Positions 1-8,832 of a stretch of 19,387 nucleotides of DNA are shown one piece after another. The position numbers and the translations under genes are program-made. The stretch is from Planctomycetia bacterium (GTDB taxonomy: Bacteria; Planctomycetota; Planctomycetia; Gemmatales; Gemmataceae): positions 1 to 19,387 of the forward strand of contig JANXSH010001012.1 of NCBI GenBank assembly GCA_025356615.1. The letters are read 5' to 3'. The notes beneath the pieces were generated by a model. That model was not told the origin of the DNA. It was given only the letters and a program-made list of their open reading frames with translations, and made no database searches. Position 1 is the stretch's first letter. Every line of letters starts with the position of its first letter.

Positions 1-2
1 GG

Positions 3-3000
3 CGCAAGGCGGGCGAGTCGCCCGTCGCCGAGGACTACCTGGGCCGATTCCCCGAAAACGCCGCGTTGATCCGCCTGGCGCTGCCTCTTTCGCCCCGATC
101 GGCGGGGAGCGATAGGGAGACGCCGAGCGATGCGGGTTCGCCCGATCCAGCCGCCCCCGCGTCGTCGGCTCAGCGCAAGGTCACGGGTTACGAGGTTCTC
201 GAGGAACTCGGCCGGGGCGGCATGGGGGTCGTCCACAAGGCACGCCACCTCGCACTGAATCGCTTCGTCGCACTCAAGTTCATCCTCGCCGGTCGTCAGG
301 GGCAAAAGAAACAGGAGGACCGCTTCCGCCGCGAGGCGGAGGTCATCGCGAAGCTGCGCCACCCGAACATCATCCAGATCTACGACATCGGCGAAGTGGG
401 CGGGAGCTACTACCTCGCGCTCGAACACGCTGACGCGGGTAGCCTCCGTGACCGCCTGGACGGCGTGCCGCAACACCCCCGGCTCGCGGCCATGCTGCTC
501 GAGCCACTCGCCCGAGCGGTCCAGCACGCCCACCGCCAGGGCGTGATCCACCGCGACATCAAGCCCGCGAACATCCTCCTCACCTCCAGCGGCGACTCCG
601 TCATGGCCGGGAATCGCGGTCGGCCCGAGCCGGTCTTCCTGTTCGAGGTGCCGCGCCCCTCCGAGGGGCTTTCGCTCTCCTCGCTGACGCCGAAATTGAC
701 CGACTTCGGCCTGGCCCAGCTCATCGAACACCAGGCGGCGGGCGAGGCGGGCCTCGCGGCGGGCACGCCCAACTACATGGCCCCGGAGCAGGTCCTCGGC
801 GAGACGAACTGCGGCCCGCCGGCCGACGTGTGGGCACTCGGCGCGACCCTCTACGAGTTGCTCACCGGCCACCCCCCGTTCACGGCCCCGTCGGTCAACG
901 AAACCTTCCGCCTGATCCTCGCGGCCGACCCGGTTCCGCCCTGTCAGCTCCTGCCGAGCGTGCCGCGCGACCTGGAGACGATCTGCCTGAAGTGCCTCCG
1001 CAAGGAGCCGACCGACCGCTACCCAGGGGCGCGCGAATTGGCCCACGACCTCCAGCGATTCCTCTCCGGTGAGGGGATCCAGGCGCGGCGGGCGGGGCGC
1101 ATCGAACGACTGCGGAAGTGGGTCCGGCGTCGGCCCGGCACCGCCGTCTTGCTGCTGCTGCTGATCTCCAGCCTGGTGGCGGGGGTCGGGGGGGTGACGG
1201 CCGCGATGCTCCACGCCTTCGCCGGGTGGGAGAAGGCGCGAGCCAACGAGCGGGCCGCCCTCACCAGCGAGGCCAACGCGCTCCAGGCCCACGAGGACGA
1301 GCAGGTCCAGCGTGTCGCTTCACAGCGGCAATCCGCGGCGCACTTGTTCGATCAGGCCCAGGCGCGCGGGGCCGAGGGCGAGCCGGACCGAGCCTTGCGT
1401 CTCCTCATCGACGCCTTCCGTCGGTCCCCGTCCGCGGACGAGGCGTTCCGCGAGGCCGTTCGCGCCAACCTCACCGGCTGGGCCGCCCACGTCCACGCGC
1501 TGGATTGCGTCGTCCCCATCGAGGAAGAGTCCCAGTGCCTCGCCGTCGATCCCGGCGGAAGACACCTCCTGACGGGCGCGTTCGACCGTAGGGCCAGGCG
1601 GCGCGACCTCGCCACAGGCAAAGTGCTAGACACCCCCTGGGACTTGCGCATCTCCCCGCGATTCATGTCCTTCGACCCTGCGGGAAAGCGCGTCCTCATC
1701 GGCGAGGGCGCTCTGGACGCCTCGCTGACGATCCACACGGCGAGCCTGCGCGACGCTTCCACGGGCAAGCGGGTCGCCAAGGATATGATCCACGGCGGCG
1801 CGGTGACGCACGGCGTCTTCGCCCCGGATGGCCAGCGCCACTTTACCGGCTGCGAGGACGGCGTCGTCCGCACCTGGTCCCGCGAGGGCGTGGCCGTCGG
1901 CAAGCCCCGCCCGCATGGGCAACCCGTCCGCCAACTGGCCCTCTCCCCGGACGGGCGAACCCTCGCGGTCGCCCTGGGAGGAGGCGCGGTCTGGGTCTGG
2001 AACCTCGCGGACGAGTCGGCCAAGCCGATCATCCTGCCACACCCCGGCCCGGCGACGTGCGTCGTGTTCCACCCGTCGGGCCGACAACTGCTCACCGGGT
2101 GCGCCGACGGCCGGGTTCGATTCTGGGAATTGCCCGGAGGAACGCCTCAATCCCGCTCCCTGTGGCACGCCGGGGCCGTCGTCCGTGTCGAATCGAGTCC
2201 CGACGGCCAGACGATCCTCACCGCCACGACGGAAGGCGTCACCCGACTCTGGGACCGCGACTCGGGCCAGGTGATCGGCGTCTTTCGCGGGAGCGGGCTG
2301 CCGGGTGGGTTCACCGACTCCGGGCGGCGCGTCTTCGTCCCCGCCAGCGGTCAGCTAAGGGTCTATCGTCGTGCAACACCCGACTCCCTCCCGTCCGCCG
2401 CACGCCCCGAGGCGGTCGCCGCGCGGGGCGGGCTGGTGGACGTCCTCGATTCCGCCGCGTCGATCGCCTATTTCCCCGATGGCAAGCGTGTCCTGCACTC
2501 CGAGGCTATCCCAGGCCGAGCGCGAGGCTTGGCCTTCATCGACTCGCCCGAGGGGAGTGTCGCCCTCCGACACGCCTACCCGCTCGTCCAGCGCGTCGCC
2601 CTCGACGAAGCGGGCAAAGTCGCGGCGACGGCGTCCGCGTTGGCGGACCGGGGACACGCCGTCCAACTCTGGGACGTGGCGGGGCGTCGGCCCCTCCATC
2701 CCCCGTTCTCCGTATCGCTCCCCGTTCGCGCACTGGCCCTCACGCCGGACGGCACCCAGCTCGTCGCGGGCGATGAGCGCGGCACGGTCCGCCGATGGGA
2801 TGTGGCCACCGGCAAGCCCATCGTCCCGAACCTCGACCACCCTCGCCCCGTCCGCGCGTTCGCCTTCCACCCCGACGGGAAGACGGTCGCCGTCGGCACC
2901 GGTCAGACGGGTTCCGAGCCTGCCGTCACCTTCTGGGATCTTCGCACCGGCCAGAGGCGACCTACTTCCCTCCCCCACCTCGGGCCGGTCGATCGTCTCC

Positions 3001-4541
3001 GCTACTCCGCCGACGGCAAGCTCCTCCTGGTATCCGGCTCATCGGCCCGCGTCTGGGACATGGAACACAATGTCCCGCTCGGCGACTCTCATCGCAACGT
3101 CGTTGCCAGCCATCTCGCCGGGGACGGCTCCCGACTGGTCCTCGCTACCAGCGACGGCCGCGTCCAAGTATCTGACCCGCGCACCGGCAAGCCGATCGGC
3201 CCGCCGCTCTCCCACCCGCACCAGGCCATCTCGCTCGACCTGTCGGCAGATGGCACGCTCCTCGTCGTCGGAGGGCGGGACGGCAGCGCGCGCGTCTGGG
3301 ACGTGCGCGCTACCCCACTGCCCCTCGGGCCGGCTGTCGTCCCCGGCAGGCCGGTCGTCGGCGTCCGGCTTTCGTCGGACCGCCGGAGCTTCGTCACCAC
3401 CTGTGTCGATGGGACCACCGAGTCATGGGCCATTCCCGCCCCGCGCGAGGGGTCGCTCGAGCAACTCGAGGCGTGGGTCGATCGCCTGCTTACCAATCCC
3501 GCCACGGAGACGGATCAGAGCATCTCGCCTGATCCTGCTTATCATCGGAGGCAGACGCGCCGGGCGATCCGCCGGGGAGACCTCTTCGCCGCGCGATGGC
3601 ACGCGATCCGCTGGAGTACCGCCGACCCCCGCGACCCGGCCCCCCGCGCCGACCTGGCACTGTCACAGCTTCGAGCGGGCGCAGGCACACTGGCCGGCGA
3701 TCTCGAAAGGGGGTTGTCGCACTGCCAGCAGGCGGGCGACTGGCGCGCGGCCCTTGCGTGCCTGGATCTACTCATCGCGCGATCTCCCGGCGAAGGTCGG
3801 CTCTTCGAGGAGCGCGCGGAAGCCTACCGCAGACTCGGCGAGGTGGCGAAGTGCGATGCGGACCTCGAGCGGGCCATCGAACTCGGCGCGGACTCACTTT
3901 TCGTCACGAGTGTGGCGCGGAGTCTGGGCGATCGGGGCAAGTGCATCGACGCCGCACGGCTCTTCCGCGTGGCAGAACTTCGTGCCCCGCCGCCTTATCA
4001 CGATCGGATGGCCCACGCCCTGTTGCGTCTGCACATCGGGGACCGAAAGACCTACGGCATCCTGTGTCGGGACATGCTGATGTCGCTGCACGAGACGGAG
4101 CCCCCGGCGGGGTTACTCAGCGAGATATTGTGGGTCTGTTGCCTAGGGCCGGGGGCGGTCGCCGACTACGCACCCCTGATCGAGCTGGCCGATCGCATGC
4201 TGACGACGATCCCGAAGGAAGCGGACGCCGAAGTCCGCCAGCGCCGAACGGTGATCCTCGCCGCCTTGCTCTACCGCGACGGGCGAACCAAGGCCGCGAG
4301 TGATCGACTCCGCGAGGCCATCCGCCTCGCCGGGGGAGGGTACAGCGCCTCGTTGTGCGCATTCCTGGCGATGGCTCACCACCATCAGGGCGACGAGGGC
4401 GAAGCGGGACGGTTCCTCTCCGAGATGAAGCGCCTCGAGGCCGACAGCGTCGGGCTGGCCTTCCTGGCACGGCTGCCGCAATATCACCTCTGCCGCGAGG
4501 CGGAGCAAGTGATTGGCGAAGCAATTCCCGGTGATCGATGA
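3..4541 (+). CDS. Membrane-anchored Ser/Thr protein kinase with WD40 and TPR-like regions (5' end outside window)
   Basis: The reading frame is open from base 3, so the gene starts upstream; the TTG at 66 is internal, because the 21 codons before it read as a planctomycete kinase leader (GESPVAEDYLGRFPENAAL). Counting from base 3, a Hanks-type kinase domain spans roughly residues 60-355. It has the glycine loop GRGGMGVV, VALK with the ATP-binding lysine, the catalytic HRDIKPAN, DFG and APE motifs. About 40 residues separate HRDIKPAN from DFG, longer than usual. One hydrophobic helix (about 380-402) follows, then a long region with repeated WD40-like units (sDG..l.tg..dG.vr.Wd), and from about residue 1150 a helical TPR-like tail. 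The likely role is a signalling kinase with a cytoplasmic catalytic domain and a large C-terminal interaction platform across the membrane. Substrate and stimulus are unknown. Kinase identity is certain; repeat counts are approximate. Confidence 0.93.
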   Translation, partial: RKAGESPVAEDYLGRFPENAALIRLALPLSPRSAGSDRETPSDAGSPDPAAPASSAQRKVTGYEVLEELGRGGMGVVHKARHLALNRFVALKFILAGRQGQKKQEDRFRREAEVIAKLRHPNIIQIYDIGEVGGSYYLALEHADAGSLRDRLDGVPQHPRLAAMLLEPLARAVQHAHRQGVIHRDIKPANILLTSSGDSVMAGNRGRPEPVFLFEVPRPSEGLSLSSLTPKLTDFGLAQLIEHQAAGEAGLAAGTPNYMAPEQVLGETNCGPPADVWALGATLYELLTGHPPFTAPSVNETFRLILAADPVPPCQLLPSVPRDLETICLKCLRKEPTDRYPGARELAHDLQRFLSGEGIQARRAGRIERLRKWVRRRPGTAVLLLLLISSLVAGVGGVTAAMLHAFAGWEKARANERAALTSEANALQAHEDEQVQRVASQRQSAAHLFDQAQARGAEGEPDRALRLLIDAFRRSPSADEAFREAVRANLTGWAAHVHALDCVVPIEEESQCLAVDPGGRHLLTGAFDRRARRRDLATGKVLDTPWDLRISPRFMSFDPAGKRVLIGEGALDASLTIHTASLRDASTGKRVAKDMIHGGAVTHGVFAPDGQRHFTGCEDGVVRTWSREGVAVGKPRPHGQPVRQLALSPDGRTLAVALGGGAVWVWNLADESAKPIILPHPGPATCVVFHPSGRQLLTGCADGRVRFWELPGGTPQSRSLWHAGAVVRVESSPDGQTILTATTEGVTRLWDRDSGQVIGVFRGSGLPGGFTDSGRRVFVPASGQLRVYRRATPDSLPSAARPEAVAARGGLVDVLDSAASIAYFPDGKRVLHSEAIPGRARGLAFIDSPEGSVALRHAYPLVQRVALDEAGKVAATASALADRGHAVQLWDVAGRRPLHPPFSVSLPVRALALTPDGTQLVAGDERGTVRRWDVATGKPIVPNLDHPRPVRAFAFHPDGKTVAVGTGQTGSEPAVTFWDLRTGQRRPTSLPHLGPVDRLRYSADGKLLLVSGSSARVWDMEHNVPLGDSHRNVVASHLAGDGSRLVLATSDGRVQVSDPRTGKPIGPPLSHPHQAISLDLSADGTLLVVGGRDGSARVWDVRATPLPLGPAVVPGRPVVGVRLSSDRRSFVTTCVDGTTESWAIPAPREGSLEQLEAWVDRLLTNPATETDQSISPDPAYHRRQTRRAIRRGDLFAARWHAIRWSTADPRDPAPRADLALSQLRAGAGTLAGDLERGLSHCQQAGDWRAALACLDLLIARSPGEGRLFEERAEAYRRLGEVAKCDADLERAIELGADSLFVTSVARSLGDRGKCIDAARLFRVAELRAPPPYHDRMAHALLRLHIGDRKTYGILCRDMLMSLHETEPPAGLLSEILWVCCLGPGAVADYAPLIELADRMLTTIPKEADAEVRQRRTVILAALLYRDGRTKAASDRLREAIRLAGGGYSASLCAFLAMAHHHQGDEGEAGRFLSEMKRLEADSVGLAFLARLPQYHLCREAEQVIGEAIPGDR

Positions 4542-4569
4542 GCTATCGGGACAAACTCTGACTGAAACG

Positions 4570-4603
4570 GATGATGGACGCATCATCGGTTGTAATGTAG
4601 AAT
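4570..4603 (+). promoter_or_regulatory. Possible promoter and small hairpin between the two kinase genes
   Basis: After the first kinase, GATGATG (4570-4576) and CATCATC (4581-4587) form a 7-bp stem with a 4-nt loop but no T-tract, so it is a poor intrinsic terminator. Overlapping it, TGGACG (4575-4580), 17 bp, then TAGAAT (4598-4603) resembles a weak sigma70 promoter for the downstream kinase, about 155 nt before its start. Nothing else is recognisable in the gap 4542-4758. Confidence 0.25.
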
Positions 4604-4758
4604 TAGCCAAAGAAGTTCAACGCCTCACTCGAATACAGCGGTGACGACCCTCCCGACCTCGTCAACCATCGCGTGCGTGCCCCTCGCTCGATACCAATAC
4701 AGGTTGTCGGTGTGTCCGAATCCCACCCGAGGTGTCACGAAACCGACGGAGAATGCCC

Positions 4759-6840
4759 ATGTCCCCCGCGACGAGATCCTGTCCCAAGTGTGGGACTGTT
4801 CTGATGATGCCCGATCCGCTGCCGGAGCGAGTCGGCTGTCCCAAGTGCAAGGCCGTGCTGAAGATCGGCGGCAAGCCCGTAGCGTCGGTTCCAGCAGTCG
4901 TGCTGCCTCCCGCCGAGCGCCAGACGAGCTATGTCGTGGTGCCCTCGGCCCCATCGTATGCGCCGCAGCCGCAGCCGCAGGCGGTAGCCAGCCCTCCGAT
5001 GCCGCTGATGGCGGTGGCCGGCCATACGCTCGTCCGCGAGCTGGCGCGCGGCGGGCTGGGGGTGGTCTACCTCGCACACCACGACATGATCGGGGATTAC
5101 CGGGCGATCAAACGGCCCTTATCCGATGGCGGGTTCGACCGCGACGTGCTGTTGGCCCGCTTCCGCCGCGAGGTGCAGGCGGTGGGGGCGCTACGGGACG
5201 AACACATCGCACGCACCTTCGACGCGGGCATCGACGCTCACGGCCCGTATCTGGTCATGGAGCATCTCGACGGCATGTCGCTGGCGGGCCTGGTGGCCCG
5301 GCATCGCAAGCTGCCCAGCGCTGAGGCGTGTGAGATGATTCGCCAGGCGGCAATGGGGCTACAGGGTGCCTACGAGGCGGGTTTGGTTCATCGCGACATC
5401 AAGCCGAGCAACCTGATGCTGGCCCGGACGCGCAACGGGGCGCGCGTCGTCATCATCGACTGGGGGCTGGTCAAGCGCGCTGGCGAGGCTGCCTCCAGCG
5501 CCTCGGCGGGCGGGCTGACCGGCTCGGGCATCGGCCTCGGTACGCCGGACTACATGGCCCCCGAGCAGGTCTCCGAAGCCCGCACGGTCGATATCCGCGC
5601 CGACATCTACAGCCTCGGTGCCACTCTTTACTCGCTCCTGTCGGGGCGAGTCCCGTACCCGGATCGCTCGGACCTCGAGAAGCTGTTGGCGCACCAGAAG
5701 GGCGATCCGTTCGTCCCGCTCTCGCAGTTGCGCCCCGACGTGCCGCAGCGGCTGCTGGCCGTCCTCGAGAAGATGACGGCCAAGGATCCCAGTCAGCGCT
5801 TCCAGACGCCAGCCGCCGTGGCAGACGCGATGGCGTACTTCGCAACTGGGACCAACCCTGGGCAACTGGCGGCGCTGCTGGGTCAGGAGACGGAGCGGCC
5901 GATCCCGCCGCCGAGCGGCTTCAACACCTGGGGCGTGCCGGCCTCGACTCAGGGGGTGCCAGCGGCGATCGGACAGCCAACCACGACGTACCAAGAGATA
6001 CAGGTCGGTAAGACGATCCTGTCAACGATGCCGACCTCGCCGAAGCCGGCCGGCGGCATTCCCAAGGGTAAGATGGTCGTGGCGGCCGGCGTCGTATTGC
6101 TGCTGGCCGTGGTCGTCGGTGGCGTCTGGATGATGCGCGGCGATGGCAAGAGGAAGGAAGACCCCATCGCCGAGACGAAGGATAAAGGGACGAAGGACAA
6201 GAACAATGAGAAGCAGGCGGGGCCGCGTTTTCTGATCAACGAGGACTTCAAGGACGCTTTCAAGATCAAACGTCTTCCCAAGGGATGGACCGAGGGGGAG
6301 GGATTTCGTGTCGTCAAGGACCAGGCAGGCCAGGTTTGTCTCGAGCTCAGCACGGGAGGAGCAATTCACTGGGTGAAGCTTATTCCTGTCGCGATAAGCG
6401 GTGATTTCGTCCTCGAGTGTACCTGCTTCGTGCCCTACGGCTCTATCACTTCTCCTTATTCAGCCGTGACCTTCAAGCTCGAGGACCGTGACAAGACTAC
6501 TCTGATCGTCGTCAATGTCAATTCGCACGGGAACCTATTGATCGGCACCAAACAATGCACCCCGCCACCCAACTTCATCGTGGACCGTCCTCTCAAGATC
6601 ACCATTGATCGCGAAGGCACTAACCTGCGCGTCTTGCTCAACGACGAGGTAGCAGCCACCAAGGATCTCGATGCGAGCGGAGCCATCGACGAAGTGACGC
6701 TCGGGTTGACTCCGACCCGGCGTGCTGGTGTCGGCCCGCGGATCTACGGCATCCGCGTGGGAAACCTGGGCGCGGAGGGCGGGCCAATGCCGATGCCCGA
6801 AGGCACGAAAGGCGGGGGGGGCAAGAAAGGCAAGAGATGA
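4759..6840 (+). CDS. Zinc-ribbon Ser/Thr protein kinase with transmembrane helix and C-terminal lectin-like domain
   Basis: The ATG at 4759 is preferred over GTG 4732 and ATG 4753 because GGAGA (4748-4752) sits 6 nt before it; this gives 693 aa. In order: a zinc ribbon with C8, C11, C27 and C30 (two CPKC knuckles); a Pro/Gln-rich linker; a Hanks-type kinase domain at about 88-370 with glycine loop ARGGLGVV, AIK lysine 118, HRDIKPSN at 211-218 and MAPEQ at 266-270. The metal-binding motif reads DWG (234-236) instead of DFG. A hydrophobic segment at about 437-460 is followed by a Lys/Glu-rich stretch and a beta-rich domain (about 490-675) resembling the LamG/DUF1080-type jelly roll of planctomycete proteins. 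I infer a membrane receptor-like kinase sensing a ligand outside the cytoplasm. It lies 109 bp before the barrel gene on the same strand. Ligand and substrate are unknown. Confidence 0.92.
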   Translation: MSPATRSCPKCGTVLMMPDPLPERVGCPKCKAVLKIGGKPVASVPAVVLPPAERQTSYVVVPSAPSYAPQPQPQAVASPPMPLMAVAGHTLVRELARGGLGVVYLAHHDMIGDYRAIKRPLSDGGFDRDVLLARFRREVQAVGALRDEHIARTFDAGIDAHGPYLVMEHLDGMSLAGLVARHRKLPSAEACEMIRQAAMGLQGAYEAGLVHRDIKPSNLMLARTRNGARVVIIDWGLVKRAGEAASSASAGGLTGSGIGLGTPDYMAPEQVSEARTVDIRADIYSLGATLYSLLSGRVPYPDRSDLEKLLAHQKGDPFVPLSQLRPDVPQRLLAVLEKMTAKDPSQRFQTPAAVADAMAYFATGTNPGQLAALLGQETERPIPPPSGFNTWGVPASTQGVPAAIGQPTTTYQEIQVGKTILSTMPTSPKPAGGIPKGKMVVAAGVVLLLAVVVGGVWMMRGDGKRKEDPIAETKDKGTKDKNNEKQAGPRFLINEDFKDAFKIKRLPKGWTEGEGFRVVKDQAGQVCLELSTGGAIHWVKLIPVAISGDFVLECTCFVPYGSITSPYSAVTFKLEDRDKTTLIVVNVNSHGNLLIGTKQCTPPPNFIVDRPLKITIDREGTNLRVLLNDEVAATKDLDASGAIDEVTLGLTPTRRAGVGPRIYGIRVGNLGAEGGPMPMPEGTKGGGGKKGKR

Positions 6841-6949
6841 CCTTGCCGAGGTGAGATTCATCCACCCGAACCGCCTTGACCCCGGCACCCCCTCCGGGTA
6901 TGCAGCCGGGCCGAGGCGCTTCCGCGCTTCGACTCGCACGGAGGTAGTC

Positions 6950-8035
6950 ATGGGATCTTGCCTGAAGCAGGCTCGTCTAGCTCTCGCTCTGGTTCTCGTG
7001 TTCGCGGTCGGGAATCGGGCTTTTGCCCAGGTTTCCGTCTTGCCGCCGAGGCCGATTCCGGTTGCTCCAGGGGACTTGCCCGGTCCGCCGCCCGGCCCCC
7101 TAGGTCCGCTGGTCCCGCCGCCTTCGCCGCTGACCTACGCCCCCGTGCCCCCGCCACCCCCGCCCGGCCCGGTCCTCGATCCGGGGGTGGACGGATGGTC
7201 TCCTTTTGGCTCGGGGTCACAGAACCAGGGCTGGTTCTTCGACGCCGAAGTCGTGCTGGCCTTCCCGCATCTCAAGTATCGGGCGACGAACGACGTGCCG
7301 TTGCCGAACACCGGCGCGACCCTCAACGTGCCAACACGGCAACTCTCCAGCACCGTCATGCCGACCTTCGAGGCTGGCTACCGCCTGGGCGATACTCTGG
7401 GTCTCGTCGCGGCGAGTTACACCTTCCTGAACTCCGACGGGAGCGGTAACGTGAACGTGGGCGGGGTCGATTACGCGGTCCGAACCCGTGCCTCGGTCAA
7501 CACGTTCGACCTCGACTACGGCACGACGCCTTACGAGTTCGCTCCCCGTTACACCTACTCCTGGCGACTGGGTGCCCGCGTGAGCGATGTCCGCTTCGAT
7601 TCGCAAGCCCGCGCCGGCCAAATGTATCAGGGGGCCAGCAGCGACTACTTCGGGGCCGGCCCGCATGCCCGGCTCGACCTCGAGCGCCGGGTCGTCACGA
7701 TTCCTGGTCTCTCCCTGTTCGGTCGGCTCGACGGGGCGGTCCTCATCGGGCAGGTCGATCAAACCATTCGCCTCGAGGCTCCCGACGGATTCGGGAATGT
7801 CCTCGCCGACGCCAGCAACAGCCACAGCACCCAGGCCGTCCCCGAACTCGGAATCCAACTCGGCCTCAGCTACATCGTCCAGGCGATCCCCGGACTCAAG
7901 ATCACGAGCGGCTACGACTTCACGCAAATCTGGAACGTCGGCAGGCTCGGCCAGAGCGCCAACGGCGTCACCAGTAATACGCGCGGCAGCCTGATGACCA
8001 ACGGCTGGTTCCTGCGGGGGCAGTTCGATTTTTGA
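6950..8035 (+). CDS. BBP7-type outer-membrane beta-barrel protein
   Basis: The start at 6950 is fixed by a strong GGAGG at 6940-6944, 5 nt upstream, and by the signal peptide that follows (hydrophobic core ALALVLVFAV, cleavage expected after AFA, residue 26). Upstream in-frame starts overlap the kinase gene and would bury the signal. The 361-aa product has a Pro-rich segment at about 31-82, then alternating aromatic/polar strands with recurring phrases of the BBP7 putative porin family (FDAEVVLAFPHLKYR, EAGYRLGDTLGL, RLDGAVLIG). It ends in QFDF; a terminal Phe is typical of barrels assembled by the BAM complex. It probably sits in the outer membrane. Pore function and substrate cannot be told from sequence. 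A decayed copy of its C-terminus lies 0.9 kb downstream. GTCCC/GGGAC (8036-8040, 8047-8051) directly after the stop could form a weak hairpin. Confidence 0.85.
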   Translation: MGSCLKQARLALALVLVFAVGNRAFAQVSVLPPRPIPVAPGDLPGPPPGPLGPLVPPPSPLTYAPVPPPPPPGPVLDPGVDGWSPFGSGSQNQGWFFDAEVVLAFPHLKYRATNDVPLPNTGATLNVPTRQLSSTVMPTFEAGYRLGDTLGLVAASYTFLNSDGSGNVNVGGVDYAVRTRASVNTFDLDYGTTPYEFAPRYTYSWRLGARVSDVRFDSQARAGQMYQGASSDYFGAGPHARLDLERRVVTIPGLSLFGRLDGAVLIGQVDQTIRLEAPDGFGNVLADASNSHSTQAVPELGIQLGLSYIVQAIPGLKITSGYDFTQIWNVGRLGQSANGVTSNTRGSLMTNGWFLRGQFDF

Positions 8036-8055
8036 GTCCCTATGAGGGGACCGAT

Positions 8056-8150
8056 TGACAAAGCTAAGCTGCCGAGGCCGCGCTGAGTGACAGTGAGCTT
8101 TTAGGAACCAGGATCGAGGCCGCCGTCTGCTGTAGTGCCTTGTTCGGCCT
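8056..8150 (-). repeat. Possible dispersed repeat encoding the NKALQQTA string
   Basis: On the minus strand one frame reads NKALQQTAAS (8144-8115) and then a Ser/Leu/Ala-rich tail. From memory, this peptide string occurs in many tiny predicted ORFs of planctomycetes and relatives, which suggests a dispersed non-coding repeat rather than a gene. The last ~16 residues of the antitoxin are read from the same DNA in another frame. Copy number cannot be checked here. Confidence 0.35.
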
Positions 8151-8454
8151 TGGGCTTGTCACCGTCGTGGGGCCGTAGCCGGATCTCCAGCCGGCACCCG
8201 ACAGCGAGCGCGTACTTGCGCAGCCTAGCCACCGACGGCGAGTGCCGCTGGCCGCCACCGCCTGACTCCAGGCGCGCCACGGACGGTGTCTTGGTGCCCA
8301 TAAGCGCCGCGACCGCCGCCTGCGTTAACCCAGCCTGCCGCCGTGCCTTCAGCAACTCATCCAGCAAGGCGAACTCCTCCGCCTGCGCGTCGTACTCCGC
8401 CTTGACCGCCGGTTGCTCGAGTATCTTCGTGACAAATACCTTATGCGTCATCAT
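8101..8454 (-). CDS. XRE-family antitoxin (HigA-like)
   Basis: The product is 117 aa. An N-terminal acidic helix (AVKAEYDAQAEEFALLDELL) leads into a helix-turn-helix at about residues 36-85 (ARRQAGLTQAAVAALMGTKT, then PSVARLES and HSPSVARLRKYALAVG). This is the pattern of antitoxins that accompany Gp49/HigB-type RelE-fold toxins. Its start overlaps the 3' end of the toxin gene by 14 bp, so it was probably translationally coupled in a toxin-first operon. In the family such proteins neutralise the toxin and repress the operon through the HTH. The C-terminal tail after the usual LEIRLRP ending appears to be read-through into a repeat. The antitoxin frame is intact although the toxin is broken, so its present role may be only DNA binding, or none. 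Confidence 0.8.
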   Translation of the reverse strand: MMTHKVFVTKILEQPAVKAEYDAQAEEFALLDELLKARRQAGLTQAAVAALMGTKTPSVARLESGGGGQRHSPSVARLRKYALAVGCRLEIRLRPHDGDKPKAEQGTTADGGLDPGS

Positions 8455-8777
8455 CCCCTTGTACCTCTTTCATCCGTTCACGGGCAACCTTCAACTCCCT
8501 GGCAGGCGTCTTGGCGGACTTCTTCACGAAGGCGTGGAGCATCATAATCCGCCGGTCCGGCCGGTTGCAGAAGAACACACGACCGATCCCCCTCCTTGGA
8601 CTTCGAGCGCAACTCGAACAGGCCATTGCCCATCGCCCGCGTGTGGGGCATGCCAAGGTCTGGGCCGAATGTAAGCATGCGCTCGGTGAGATGGATGTAC
8701 CGTGCCTGGAGTCCCGGCGGGAACGCCAAGATCGCCTCCTGTACCTTGTCGCTCTAGTAAATGATCACCCATTCCAT
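8441..8777 (-). pseudogene. Broken RelE/HigB-like (phage Gp49-type) toxin gene
   Basis: Reading leftwards from the ATG at 8777, the frame gives MEWVIIY, then TAG at 8756-8754. The same frame resumes SDKVQEAILAFPPGLQARY and continues through LTFGPDLGMPHTRAMGNGLFELRSK. At a run of five G on the coding strand (plus-strand C run 8588-8592) the family pattern moves to another frame: IGRVFFCNRPDRRIMMLHAFVKKS and ARELKVARERMKEVQ, ending at 8441. Removing one G and reading the TAG as a sense codon would restore a 111-aa protein of the usual length for Gp49-like mRNA-interferase toxins, with the conserved MPHTRAMGNGLFELR and MMLHAFVKK motifs. The toxin is therefore inactivated twice. A sequencing error could explain the homopolymer frameshift, but less easily the stop as well. 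Confidence 0.82.
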
Positions 8778-8832
8778 CTGGGCAATATTGACAAATCCGT
8801 TAACCGTTGTCCAGGCGAGACGCGCGGGAGGA

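Noticed and set aside
4625..4636. The 12-mer CACTCGAATACA, also found at 15609-15620 across the left end of the island
   Set aside because: About ten shared 12-mers are expected by chance in a window of this size; no longer match surrounds it.
6722..6949. Extending the barrel gene to an in-frame start at 6722
   Set aside because: It overlaps the kinase 3' end and would place about 76 residues before a good signal peptide; the ATG at 6950 has a strong GGAGG.
8754..8756. Reading the TAG in the toxin gene as a recoded sense codon
   Set aside because: The separate frameshift downstream means that recoding alone would not yield a working toxin.
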